From Candidatus Latescibacterota bacterium (lineage in GTDB: Bacteria > Latescibacterota > 4484-107 > B68-G9), in the NCBI GenBank assembly GCA_012961755.1, contig DTYS01000003.1:1-23126 (forward strand): 23,126 nucleotides of DNA. The letters are read 5' to 3'. The translations under genes were made by a program, and so were the position numbers. The notes below the pieces were generated by a model that saw only the letters and a list, made by a program, of their open reading frames with translations, was not told where the DNA came from and made no database searches. Positions 7,727 through 15,380 of the stretch are shown here, piece by piece. Each line of letters begins with the position of its first letter. The first letter of the stretch is position 1.

Positions 7727-8220
7727 AAGCACCCCCTTATCTCCTCGACGAAAGCTGCGCCCCTCCCCTGTACGGCGTAGGCCCCAGCCTTGTCCAGGGG
7801 TTCCCCCGTTGCGACGTACGCTTCTATCTCCTCCGGGGAGGTCCTGCGCATCCTGACCTCGGTGCAGCGGTAGTCCGACAGGAGCCTTCCTCCGTAGGCT
7901 ACCGTCACCCCGGAGTACACCCTGTGAACCCGGCCCGAGAGCTTCCCGAGCATCTCCACCGCCTCCTCAGGTCCGGAGGGCTTGCCCAGGACCTCCCCGT
8001 CCAGGACCACGATGGTGTCGGCTCCCACCACGATGGCGTCCTTCCCGGCCCTCTCGGCGACCGCTAGGGCCTTCCTCTGGGAGAGGGTGAGGGCGCAGGT
8101 CAAGGGCTCCCCCATCGTCCCCTCCTCGACGCCGCTCTCCTCGGCCCTGAAGGGTATCCCCAGCATCCTCAATATCTCCTTCCTCCTCGGGGATGCCGAA
8201 GCGAGCACGATCTCCCTCAC
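7663..8220 (-). CDS. maf: Maf-like nucleoside triphosphate pyrophosphatase
   Basis: Maf proteins hydrolyse non-canonical or surplus nucleoside triphosphates (dTTP/UTP, or 7-methyl-GTP) to the monophosphate and pyrophosphate, in the cytoplasm. The signature SASPRRKEILRMLG opens the protein. It is followed by EESGVEEG, the Ile-Val-Val-Gly-Ala-Asp-Thr-Ile-Val strand, LGKPSG, SGRVHRVYSGV and DKAGAYAVQGRGAAFVEEI. I chose GTG at 8220 (185 aa, VREIVLASASPRR) because family members start right before this strand. It also overlaps the stop of the upstream gene as GTGA, a usual sign of translational coupling, with GAGGGGGAAGG about 8 nt upstream. An in-frame ATG at 8250 would add ten residues inside the upstream gene. 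The 3' end lies antisense to the last 64 nt of the convergent oxidoreductase. Confidence 0.94.
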   Translation of the reverse strand: MREIVLASASPRRKEILRMLGIPFRAEESGVEEGTMGEPLTCALTLSQRKALAVAERAGKDAIVVGADTIVVLDGEVLGKPSGPEEAVEMLGKLSGRVHRVYSGVTVAYGGRLLSDYRCTEVRMRRTSPEEIEAYVATGEPLDKAGAYAVQGRGAAFVEEIRGCFYNVVGLPVCALLELLAKVGW

Positions 8221-9314
8221 CTCACCTTCCCCCTCGCGAGCACGGGCCATACGGCCTCGACCTCTCCGTTCCTCACGGCCACCAGCTCGTCCCAGAGGTT
8301 AACCGCCTCGCATACGTGCACTGGTACGACATGGACCCTGTCCCCGATCCTGAGCGCGCCCGGACAGGAGGAAAGGTCCAGGACTCCGTGCTCCTCGTTC
8401 GCCCATGCGAACCTCGCTCCTTCCACCCCCCTTATCAGTCCCATCCCGTCCACCTTGGACGACCTCGCGCTCGAAAATACCTTGGTCCCTCCGTCTATTA
8501 CGGCCCTGTCGGATGCGGGCGTGCTTACGACCGTACAGGTTATCCAGAAGGCCACCCTCTCCTCGGGGACCACGCCGAACCCCACGTTCATGGCGTCGTA
8601 GAAGGCGTAAGTCCCCGGCCTCTGCTCTGTTATCCCCTCCTCCCCGCACATGATGCGTGCCGATGGGGTGGCACCCACGCTCACCTCCTCCACCTCAATC
8701 CCTTCCCTCCTCATAAGTTCCGCTGTCCCCCTCATCTTCTCCGCCACTTGCCTCACCGCCTCCCCCACCTCCTCCACGCTCCCGAAGTCCCTGATTATGT
8801 GTCCCTCGTGGGTGAATATCCCCTTAAAGTTCAGGCCTGAGAGCTTCTCCACCTTGCGGGCGAGCCTGAGGGTCGGTTCCCCCGGGGGGACCCCGGTGCG
8901 GCCGAGGCCAGTGTCGACCTTCACCAGGACATCTATCCTCTCCCCGTGCCTGGAGAACGCTTCCGAAAGGCCCTCCGCTAAGACCTCGGAGTCCACGCTG
9001 ACCCTAACGCGGGCCCTGCGGCTCAGCATCCTGAGCCTCTCCCACTTGGCCTCGCCCCAGATCGGGTATGCCACGAATATGTCCTCTATCCCCGCGGATG
9101 CCATGACCTCGGCCTCCCCTAGCTTGGCAACGGTTATCCCTACGGCCCCTTCCCTCAACTGCATGTGGGCTATAGCGGGGACCTTGTGGGTCTTAACGTG
9201 GGGCCTGAGGCGGACCCCAGCTTCCCTCATAAGCAGGGCCATCTCCCTGACGTTCAGCTCCAGCTTGTCCAGGTCCACGACCGCAACCGGCGTGTCGAGG
9301 TCGTCCAAGTGCAT
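8217..9314 (-). CDS. D-threonine aldolase / D-serine dehydratase-like PLP enzyme (fold-type III)
   Basis: A PLP enzyme of the alanine racemase-like barrel, group of metal-activated D-threonine aldolase and D-serine dehydratase (DSD1). Such enzymes cleave or dehydrate D-hydroxy amino acids. The N-terminal DLDTPVAVVDLDKLELNV and RPHVKTHK are typical, with Lys41 the expected Schiff-base residue. Later come VKVDTGLGRTGV and THEGH. The C-terminal domain holds VPVHVCEAVNLWDEL, in which His333 and Cys335 match the family metal site. Length 365 aa is normal. The ATG at 9314 has AGGAGG 5 nt upstream; the stop of the preceding PHP gene lies just before that. The gene ends in a GTGA overlap with maf. 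Exact substrate (D-Thr, D-Ser or 3-hydroxyaspartate) cannot be decided. Confidence 0.88.
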   Translation of the reverse strand: MHLDDLDTPVAVVDLDKLELNVREMALLMREAGVRLRPHVKTHKVPAIAHMQLREGAVGITVAKLGEAEVMASAGIEDIFVAYPIWGEAKWERLRMLSRRARVRVSVDSEVLAEGLSEAFSRHGERIDVLVKVDTGLGRTGVPPGEPTLRLARKVEKLSGLNFKGIFTHEGHIIRDFGSVEEVGEAVRQVAEKMRGTAELMRREGIEVEEVSVGATPSARIMCGEEGITEQRPGTYAFYDAMNVGFGVVPEERVAFWITCTVVSTPASDRAVIDGGTKVFSSARSSKVDGMGLIRGVEGARFAWANEEHGVLDLSSCPGALRIGDRVHVVPVHVCEAVNLWDELVAVRNGEVEAVWPVLARGKVR

Positions 9315-9323
9315 CCCGGCCTC

Positions 9324-10799
9324 CTAAGTCCAAACAGGGTTCGTAAGTCCGAGGGCTCCCGTCTCCGTCTCCGCCTCCGCCCTTACGTATCCCCTTCCGG
9401 GGATGGGACCTTCGGCTCCCAAGTTCATATCCCCTCCCCCCCTCCAGAGCGTCCTTTCGGCCTTCCCCACCTCCCCGAAGATCACCCTCACCTCCTCCAA
9501 CCTCCCGAACTCACCTGAGGATGCCACCTCCACCTCCCACGTCCCCCCCTCGACCCTGAGGAGGACCATGGGTCCCTCCGTTACCGAGGTCGTTCCCTCC
9601 CTGAGGGCCCCGAGCACGGCCTCCGGACCGGGCCCATCCGGACAGTACGCGACGGTCCGCACCCTGCCGAACGTGTGGAACGGAAGCTCCCTGACCTTGA
9701 GCAGGGGGACCCAGAGGCACCTGAAGCGGTTGAAGTCCCCGTGGGCGTCGTTCCCTCCGAGCACGTAGAGCTTCCTCCCTTCCGAAAGCAGCTCTATCCA
9801 GGCCTCCCTTCCCTCCTCGAACTCCTTACCCCTCACACCGTTCCAGAACTGAAGCCCGGAGAGCCCTTCCCTCCTCAGGTCCTCAAGGGGCCAGCTCCCC
9901 CTGCCCAAGAAGATCCTCTGGGCCAAGGTGAAGCGGAAGAAGGGATGGGCGGCGTACGCCACCCCTCCCTGGGAGAGGACCTCCTCCAGGGCATCCTCGA
10001 GCTGTAGGTCGGGCTCTGTCCTCAGCCACCTCTCCCCGGAGTCCCCCTTCCCCTCGACCAGCTCCGTTATGCCGAAGGCCAGGAGGTGGATATTTTTCCC
10101 CTCCGAACTTCCGCAGGAGATCTCCTCCCCCACGAGGACCGGGAAGTCCACCTCCTCGGCCTCGTCCAGTAGCCCCCTCCACCTCGGAAGCTCGGGGTCG
10201 TTTTCGAGGTAGGAATCCTCCCTGTCGTCTAAGTCGTAGGAGTGGTCGGTGACCGCGAACCAGGAAAGTCCCATAGCCCTTGCGACCTCGACCGCAGCAC
10301 CTAGGGGCGCGCCGAACTCGGCCTGGTCCCAGGTGTACGAGGAATGGAAGTGGGCATCGCCGTAATGCCAGCCTTCGGCCCTCGGGAGGGGGTACTGGGA
10401 GGCGAGGACCTGGAAGGGGGCGTGGGAAGCAGTTCTAAGGTTGTCGTTGCGGACGACGAACTCCCTACCCCTACGGGAGCAGAGGATAGTGACGTCCACC
10501 GTAAGCCTTCCGGGCTCCTCGGGTAGGAAGTGGAAGACCCTATACCAGAGCGGCTCGGATACGAACTCCTCCAACCCGAACTCGTGATCCCGGACCGTTC
10601 CGGATGGGTACGTTACCCGGACGGATACGAGCTTTATCCTGACGGGATAGAGGTGGGCGTCCTTTATCATACATACGACCGGAACCGGGGCCGCGGGCTC
10701 TGTCCTGAAGGGGAGGTCGGCCAGGACCTCCGGCTCCCGTCGCTTAAGGAGGCTCAATCCCAAAGGGGTGTAGTGCCCCTCAGCGTAGAGCAGCCCCAT
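9324..10799 (-). CDS. PHP-domain metallohydrolase (CehA/McbA-like)
   Basis: Probable metal-dependent hydrolase (phosphoesterase or carbamate/ester hydrolase) of the PHP superfamily. The first about 140 residues form a beta-rich region without a recognised motif. The PHP core follows with an almost complete metal-ligand set: HYGDAHFHSSYT (His150, His152), AVTDHS (Asp185, His186), GEEISC (Glu225/226), NIHLLAFG (His238), AYAAHPF (His285) and GGNDAH (Asp351, His353). The layout, N-terminal beta domain, core, and a C-terminal part with GALREGTTSVTEGP, resembles CehA/McbA family proteins. No signal peptide is visible, so it is probably cytoplasmic. The ATG at 10799 lacks a clear Shine-Dalgarno and is 5 nt after the lipoprotein stop, so translation is probably coupled. 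Substrate unknown. Confidence 0.87.
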   Translation of the reverse strand: MGLLYAEGHYTPLGLSLLKRREPEVLADLPFRTEPAAPVPVVCMIKDAHLYPVRIKLVSVRVTYPSGTVRDHEFGLEEFVSEPLWYRVFHFLPEEPGRLTVDVTILCSRRGREFVVRNDNLRTASHAPFQVLASQYPLPRAEGWHYGDAHFHSSYTWDQAEFGAPLGAAVEVARAMGLSWFAVTDHSYDLDDREDSYLENDPELPRWRGLLDEAEEVDFPVLVGEEISCGSSEGKNIHLLAFGITELVEGKGDSGERWLRTEPDLQLEDALEEVLSQGGVAYAAHPFFRFTLAQRIFLGRGSWPLEDLRREGLSGLQFWNGVRGKEFEEGREAWIELLSEGRKLYVLGGNDAHGDFNRFRCLWVPLLKVRELPFHTFGRVRTVAYCPDGPGPEAVLGALREGTTSVTEGPMVLLRVEGGTWEVEVASSGEFGRLEEVRVIFGEVGKAERTLWRGGGDMNLGAEGPIPGRGYVRAEAETETGALGLTNPVWT

Positions 10800-10804
10800 C
10801 CAGG

Positions 10805-11368
10805 CTAAGTTACGACTATGTAGAGTGTTATCGTCCCAACGACCGAATTGCCGTTCTCGTCCGTTGCCTCGTAGGTGAGGGTGACCCTGAAGCCCGGCTT
10901 TCCCGCCCCGACGGCAGCTTGGAGGTACGTAGTAGATAGGTAGAGGCCTTCGAAGTCCTCTGGAGGTTCCGGGGAGGTCCCGACCTTGACCGGAAGTTGG
11001 AACGACTTCTCCTCCCCCGCCCCGTAGCTCCAGAACTCCTCCAGCATCCCCTTCGCGGGCCCTCCCCCCTCGGGACTTATGGCCCTCCAGGTCAGGAGGG
11101 ACTCCGTTATGTTCTGGCCCATGACCATCACCGGGGAACCGTCTACGAACGTGACCACCACCACTACACTGTCCATCCTCACCCCGGCACCTCCCACCTC
11201 CTTCCCGACCACTTCGACGAGGTAGTCCCCGGGCTCGGTTGAAACCTCGAGGGTGTCGGGGTCCACGGAAAACTCCAACTTCCCCACGGGCTTCGCTTCT
11301 TCCCCCTTCTTCTCGCAGGCCGCTAAGACCAACCCCACTGCCATAAGTCCGATCAGTACCTTACGCAT
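10805..11368 (-). CDS. Hypothetical lipoprotein downstream of the TonB receptor
   Basis: I do not recognise the family. MRKVLIGLMAVGLVLAAC is a lipoprotein signal peptide with lipobox LAAC, so Cys18 would be lipidated and the protein anchored in a membrane, probably facing the periplasm. The rest (about 170 residues) is rich in alternating Val/Thr/Ile strands and acidic. It includes a run of five valines (VVVVV) and ends LTYEATDENGNSVVGTITLYIVVT-like, suggesting one or two immunoglobulin-like beta sandwiches. The ATG at 11368 is chosen because GGAGG lies 8 nt upstream; a GTG three codons earlier overlaps that Shine-Dalgarno. It starts 16 nt after the receptor stop and ends 5 nt before the PHP gene. 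It may be a surface partner of the receptor, by position only. Confidence 0.8.
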   Translation of the reverse strand: MRKVLIGLMAVGLVLAACEKKGEEAKPVGKLEFSVDPDTLEVSTEPGDYLVEVVGKEVGGAGVRMDSVVVVVTFVDGSPVMVMGQNITESLLTWRAISPEGGGPAKGMLEEFWSYGAGEEKSFQLPVKVGTSPEPPEDFEGLYLSTTYLQAAVGAGKPGFRVTLTYEATDENGNSVVGTITLYIVVT

Positions 11369-11384
11369 ATTTATCACCTCCTTA

Positions 11385-13550
11385 TTACAGCTCCGCGGTC
11401 AGCGCGAGCGTGAAGCTCCTTATGGGAGCGAGGTTTCGTTCGACCTCGGTGTAGTGGTACTGGAGGAGGTTGTCCACCCTGAACGAGAGGGTACAGTTCC
11501 TCAGGCGCACCCCTCCCGAAACGTCGACCACGTACTGGGGCACCCTATCGTCCTGGGGATACATCTTCACCCTCCTCACCCTGCTAGCGTACCTGAACCT
11601 CGCCTCGGCGCTGAACGGCCCCCCCTCCCAGCGGACGGAAGCGACGAGCCTGTTCCTGGGTCTGTAGGGCAGCTCGTCGGAGTCCTCGAGGGGTCGAAGG
11701 GCCTGGAGGAAGTCGGGCCCGTAAGGTCTTATCCGGCCCTCCCTCGGGACTATGTAGGTGTATCCCAAGCTTCCGTAGAATCCCGAGGGGAGGCCGGCCG
11801 TCAGCTCGAGTTCAACACCCCTCACCCTAGCCCTGGTCACGTTCGCCATCCGGACCAGAGGGCTCCCCGGGACGGCCTGGGGCTCTATGAGGTCCCAGTA
11901 CTCGTTCTGGAACAGGGCGAGGTCGGCTACTGAGTTCCCGGACGTCCACCTGAACCCGACCTCGTACCCCCAGGACCTCTCGGGCCTGAGCCCTGGGTTG
12001 GGGACCACCCTGAAACCGGCTATGTAGGCGTCGGTGAACCTCTCTGCCACGGAGGGAGCACGGAAGCCCCTGCCCACGGAAGCCCTCAGCACCATCTCCG
12101 GGGATAGCCTGAACGTCGCTCCGAACTTAGGACTTAACTGGGATTCGACCTTATCCTTCCCGTCCACGACCTGGCGGTCGTACCTGAGGCCGAGTGTGAG
12201 GGTGGTGAGGGGGGAGGGCCTCCACTCCGTCTGCACGTATCCCGCCACGTCCCAGAGCCTGTGGTCGCCGAACATGCTCGAGCTAACCCCATCCCTTGCG
12301 ACCTCGCCCCCTGCCGTAAGGGAGAGCCCACCGAGGCTCGCCTCCGCCCTGGCTTCGCACCCGGCCCTGAGGGCCCGGGAGCGATCTTGGCTGTCGTGGA
12401 AGAAGTTTTGCCAGTACGTCCTGTAGGCGTAACCCCTGAGGAGGATAGCAAGCTTTGTACCTAAGGCTGAACGGAACGATCCGTTGAACCTGAACTTCCC
12501 GGAGTAGACCCTGTCCCCTACCATCTCCTCCGGGACCTCCAAGGCGTGCTCCTGGGACTTCCAATATAGGAACTGTCCCCTGTCCTCCTCGGCCCAGTGT
12601 AGGGTGAGGTCCGCCCGGGAGCCGGGGATGGGTTCGGCCTCGAGCTTCCCCATGAGCCTGTGCCTTATGTAGTCCCCGTTCTGACGGTACCCTTCCGACC
12701 TCTGCCTGCTCCCGGAAAGGAGGACCCCAAAGGGACCGAGCTTCCTGCTGTGGCCCACCTCCAGGGAGTAAAAGGTGCGTAGCCCTGATGACCACCTCCA
12801 CTCGGGGTGATATGGACGGTCGTAGCATCCGGCTGCCGTGCGCAGCCATGTCCGGGGGGTACGGGAAGGTCTCCTTGTGAAGACCTGTATCACCCCAGCC
12901 ATAGCGTTGGAACCGTAAAGGGCGGAGCCGGCCCCCTTTACGACCTCGATCCTTTCTATCTCCCCCGCAGGGAGCGCGTCCCAGTTTATGCCCCCCGTGT
13001 CCCCGGTCATGGCCGGGGCACCGTCTATGAGGAGCAACACCCTGCTTCCGGCGCCCTGGCTGTATCCTGTGGAAGCCCTTATGCCTACCTCCCCTCCCTT
13101 GAGTTCAACCCCGGGAACGTAACGCAGGACCTGGTCCAAGGTCTGGGCGGGCCTCGCCCTCAGCTCATCCTTACCTACGACCGAAGTGCTTATCGGCACC
13201 TCCCTCAGGGGCTGGGCCTTCTTAGTTGCGGTCACGACCACGGGCGGAAGCTTGAGGGGACGCTCCTTGAGCTCGAGCACGACCTTCGTAGTATCCCCCG
13301 GAGATATTTCGACCTCCCTCCGTGCAGGACCGTACCCTACGAGCAGGGCCTCTACGGCGTAGGTCCCAGGCGGGGCCTTGAGCACGAACCTCCCCTCCAG
13401 ATCCGTCATCGTCCCCAGGATCGTCCCCGGAAGAGTGACGGCTACGCCCGGAAGTGGCTCCCCGGTGCGGGCGTCCAGGACCCTACCTACGATGAACCCC
13501 CGTTCCTGGGCCCAAGCCAATCCCGTCAGGAGCAGGGCGATAAGTAGCAC
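11385..13550 (-). CDS. TonB-dependent outer-membrane receptor with N-terminal carboxypeptidase-regulatory-like domain
   Basis: Outer-membrane beta-barrel transporter that imports a ligand with energy from TonB-ExbBD. From GTG 13550: signal peptide MLLIALLLTGLAWAQ, and a carboxypeptidase-regulatory-like domain (GFIVGRVLDARTGEPLPGV, GRFVLKAPPGTYAVEALLVG). Next is the PVVVTATK TonB-box-like segment and a plug domain (LDQVLRYVPGVEL, VLLLIDGAPAM, IERIEVVKGAGSALYGSNAM). A barrel of about 490 residues follows, with GRGFRAPSVAERF and LRPERSWGYEVGFRW as in siderophore/vitamin receptors. Length 721 aa is normal. The chain ends in LALTAEL rather than the usual terminal aromatic. The start is uncertain: the open frame extends to a TTG at 13616, which would give an unusually long n-region. 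GTG 13550 leaves a 68-nt overlap with the upstream lipoprotein gene and no positive residue before the hydrophobic core. The ligand is not evident. Confidence 0.93.
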   Translation of the reverse strand: MLLIALLLTGLAWAQERGFIVGRVLDARTGEPLPGVAVTLPGTILGTMTDLEGRFVLKAPPGTYAVEALLVGYGPARREVEISPGDTTKVVLELKERPLKLPPVVVTATKKAQPLREVPISTSVVGKDELRARPAQTLDQVLRYVPGVELKGGEVGIRASTGYSQGAGSRVLLLIDGAPAMTGDTGGINWDALPAGEIERIEVVKGAGSALYGSNAMAGVIQVFTRRPSRTPRTWLRTAAGCYDRPYHPEWRWSSGLRTFYSLEVGHSRKLGPFGVLLSGSRQRSEGYRQNGDYIRHRLMGKLEAEPIPGSRADLTLHWAEEDRGQFLYWKSQEHALEVPEEMVGDRVYSGKFRFNGSFRSALGTKLAILLRGYAYRTYWQNFFHDSQDRSRALRAGCEARAEASLGGLSLTAGGEVARDGVSSSMFGDHRLWDVAGYVQTEWRPSPLTTLTLGLRYDRQVVDGKDKVESQLSPKFGATFRLSPEMVLRASVGRGFRAPSVAERFTDAYIAGFRVVPNPGLRPERSWGYEVGFRWTSGNSVADLALFQNEYWDLIEPQAVPGSPLVRMANVTRARVRGVELELTAGLPSGFYGSLGYTYIVPREGRIRPYGPDFLQALRPLEDSDELPYRPRNRLVASVRWEGGPFSAEARFRYASRVRRVKMYPQDDRVPQYVVDVSGGVRLRNCTLSFRVDNLLQYHYTEVERNLAPIRSFTLALTAEL

Positions 13551-14016
13551 CTTCGAGAGCCTCGACGACCTCGGGGGGCAGCTGACCCCTCTTGGAGAAG
13601 TCGGCCAGTATGTCAATTCCTCCCACCTCCTCTCCGGGACCTACGGTCACCTTGCCGGGACGGGAGGGGTCGTTCGGGTCCAGGTACATACCCAGGAAGC
13701 TTTCCGGTCCCCAGAACCTCCCTTCCCCACGCCAGGCGACCATGATCCACCCGTAGGTTCCAGGCGATATGAGGAGCTTATAGGTTGTGGAGTCCACGCC
13801 GACGGGAAGGGGATCGCTGAACGCCTTTACGTCGTAGAAGTTCTCGGGAGGATATTCCTCGTAGACAGCGACCCTCACCTCGGCCGTGGAATCGGGCCAG
13901 GACCCCAGGAACTTTACGGTGCCACGTATAGCTCCCAGCTCCGGAACGTTCCTAGGGGTCGGGCCGATGCCCTTGCCGCACGCCACGAAGGCGGACAGGA
14001 GAAGTATGTATCGCAT
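13483..14016 (-). CDS. Small probable lipoprotein upstream of the TonB receptor
   Basis: Not a family I can name. It starts MRYILLLSAFVACG, a very short signal sequence with a lipobox-like FVAC (Cys13), so export as a lipoprotein is likely but the box is not ideal. The body contains GAIRGTVKFLGSWPDSTAEV, YKLLISPGTYGWIMVAW and PGKVTVGPGEEVGGIDILADF. This strand pattern is seen in carboxypeptidase-regulatory-like (transthyretin-like) beta domains. The last about 35 residues are Pro/Gly/Arg-rich and are coded where the receptor gene begins in another frame, so they may be only a byproduct of the overlap. The ATG at 14016 is 3 nt after the rph stop, with AGGAG about 10 nt upstream. Its place directly before the receptor suggests a related envelope role. 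Confidence 0.75.
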   Translation of the reverse strand: MRYILLLSAFVACGKGIGPTPRNVPELGAIRGTVKFLGSWPDSTAEVRVAVYEEYPPENFYDVKAFSDPLPVGVDSTTYKLLISPGTYGWIMVAWRGEGRFWGPESFLGMYLDPNDPSRPGKVTVGPGEEVGGIDILADFSKRGQLPPEVVEALEGATYRPAPDGIGLGPGTGVHRR

Positions 14017-14019
14017 CCC

Positions 14020-14733
14020 TCACGCTCCTAAAGCTTCCCTCTGGGCCTCTATGAGATATCTTATCCCCCTCTCGGCTAAGGCTAACATCTCGTCCATCTC
14101 ACGTCTTGAGAAGGGCCTTCCCTCCGCTGTGCCCTGTACCTCCACAAGCTCCCCTTCCTCGGTCATGACAACGTTCATGTCCACCTCGGCCCTGAAGTCC
14201 TCCTCGTAGTTCAGGTCCAGCAGGACCTCCCCGTCCACGACCCCCACGCTCACGGCGGCCACGTAATGTACGACCGGGTCGGCCTCTATCATACCTCGAC
14301 CTCTCATCCACCTCACAGCGTCGTAGAGCGCCACGAACCCCCCCGTGATGGCGGCGGTCCTCGTGCCGCCGTCCGCCTGGAGGACGTCGCAGTCTATCCA
14401 TATCGTTCGTTCGCCCAAGGACTTGAGGTCTAAGGCTGCCCTCAGGGCCCTCCCTATGAGGCGCTGGATCTCGTAGCTCCTGCCGTGGGCCCTTCCGAAC
14501 GTCTCCCTGGGGGTGCGGGTCTCGGTGGACCTCGGAAGCATGGAGTACTCCGCTGTCACCCAGCCCGTGCCCTGTCCGCTCAGGAAGCTAGGGACCTTGT
14601 CCTCGACCGTCGCTGTGCAGAGCACCCTCGTCCTGCCCATCTCCATCAGGGCAGAACCCTCGGCGTGGACTATGTAGTTCCTGACTATGTTGACGGGCCT
14701 GAGCTCCCCGGGGAACCTGCCGTCCTTCCTCAC
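14020..14733 (-). CDS. rph: Ribonuclease PH
   Basis: A phosphorolytic 3'-5' exoribonuclease that trims the 3' ends of tRNA precursors in the cytoplasm. Relevant here is a tRNA-Leu gene without an encoded CCA end. From GTG 14733 the protein begins VRKDGRFPGELRPV, exactly where RNase PH family members start. It continues with GRTRVLCTATVEDKVPSFL, GWVTAEYSMLPRST, RTPRE, SYEIQRLIGRALRA, DCDVLQADGGTRTAAITGG and LDLNYEEDFRAEVDMNVVM, which cover the phosphate- and RNA-binding residues of the family. Length 237 aa is normal. The GTG overlaps the lepB stop as GTGA, so the two are translationally coupled. The frame stays open 43 codons further upstream inside lepB, which I reject. Confidence 0.96.
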   Translation of the reverse strand: MRKDGRFPGELRPVNIVRNYIVHAEGSALMEMGRTRVLCTATVEDKVPSFLSGQGTGWVTAEYSMLPRSTETRTPRETFGRAHGRSYEIQRLIGRALRAALDLKSLGERTIWIDCDVLQADGGTRTAAITGGFVALYDAVRWMRGRGMIEADPVVHYVAAVSVGVVDGEVLLDLNYEEDFRAEVDMNVVMTEEGELVEVQGTAEGRPFSRREMDEMLALAERGIRYLIEAQREALGA

Positions 14734-15380
14734 CTTATGATCTTTCCTATCCGCCACCACCTTACCTTGTGGGCCACGTCCCAGATTGGGCAGTGGTTGT
14801 CCCAGGAAAAATAGATTATCATAGCCCTCGCCTTGACATCCTTGAGGGGTACGAACCCCCAATACCTGCTGTCCATGCTGTTGTCCCTGTTGTCCCCCAT
14901 GACGAAGAGGTAACCCTCCGGGACCCTGACGGGCCCGAAGTTGTCCCGGGGGCTTATCTCCCTGGGCAGGATGTTCGGGTCCAAAAACTTGGCCTTTGGA
15001 GGAGGGGGGACTTCCTTCCCGTCCACATATACCCTCTTGTTCCTTATCTCCACGACCTGTCCTCCGACGGCCATCACCCTCTTTATGAAGTCCTTATGGG
15101 GGTTCCTGGGGAACTTGAAGATGATGACATCCCCGGGCCTGGGTTCCTTCAGGCCGGGCAGTCGGATTCCGGTAAAGGGTATCAAGGGACCGTACGAGAG
15201 CTTTTCTGCCAGGAGGAAATCTCCCACAAGGAGCGTGTCCTCCATAGAGCCCGAGGGTATCCTGAAGGCCTGGACCACGAAGCTCCTCAGGAGCAAAGCT
15301 AAGAGGATCGTAAAGGCGATGTTCTCAATATGTTGCCTGAGTTTAGGTTTCCTTTCCCGCGTCCTTTTAACCTTTCCCAT
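14730..15380 (-). CDS. lepB: Signal peptidase I
   Basis: Membrane serine-lysine endopeptidase that removes signal peptides from Sec- and Tat-exported proteins. A basic N-terminus (KVKRTRERKPKLR) is followed by one membrane segment at about 21-38. Catalytic Ser45 lies in IPSGSMEDTL, Lys100 in FIKRVMAVGG, and box E is GDNRDNSMDSRYWGFVP at 162-178. At 216 aa it is a compact single-pass form, with no second transmembrane helix as in E. coli LepB. The ATG at 15380 has GGGGGAG 7 nt upstream and overlaps the end of the TauE gene by 14 nt. Its own 3' end overlaps rph as GTGA. It would process the receptor's signal peptide; the lipoproteins need signal peptidase II, which is not in this window. Confidence 0.96.
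   Translation of the reverse strand: MGKVKRTRERKPKLRQHIENIAFTILLALLLRSFVVQAFRIPSGSMEDTLLVGDFLLAEKLSYGPLIPFTGIRLPGLKEPRPGDVIIFKFPRNPHKDFIKRVMAVGGQVVEIRNKRVYVDGKEVPPPPKAKFLDPNILPREISPRDNFGPVRVPEGYLFVMGDNRDNSMDSRYWGFVPLKDVKARAMIIYFSWDNHCPIWDVAHKVRWWRIGKIIR

Noticed and set aside
14734..14862. 43-codon upstream extension of rph
   Set aside because: It lies inside lepB in another frame. RNase PH proteins start at RKDGR, and the GTG at 14733 overlaps the lepB stop in a standard coupling arrangement.
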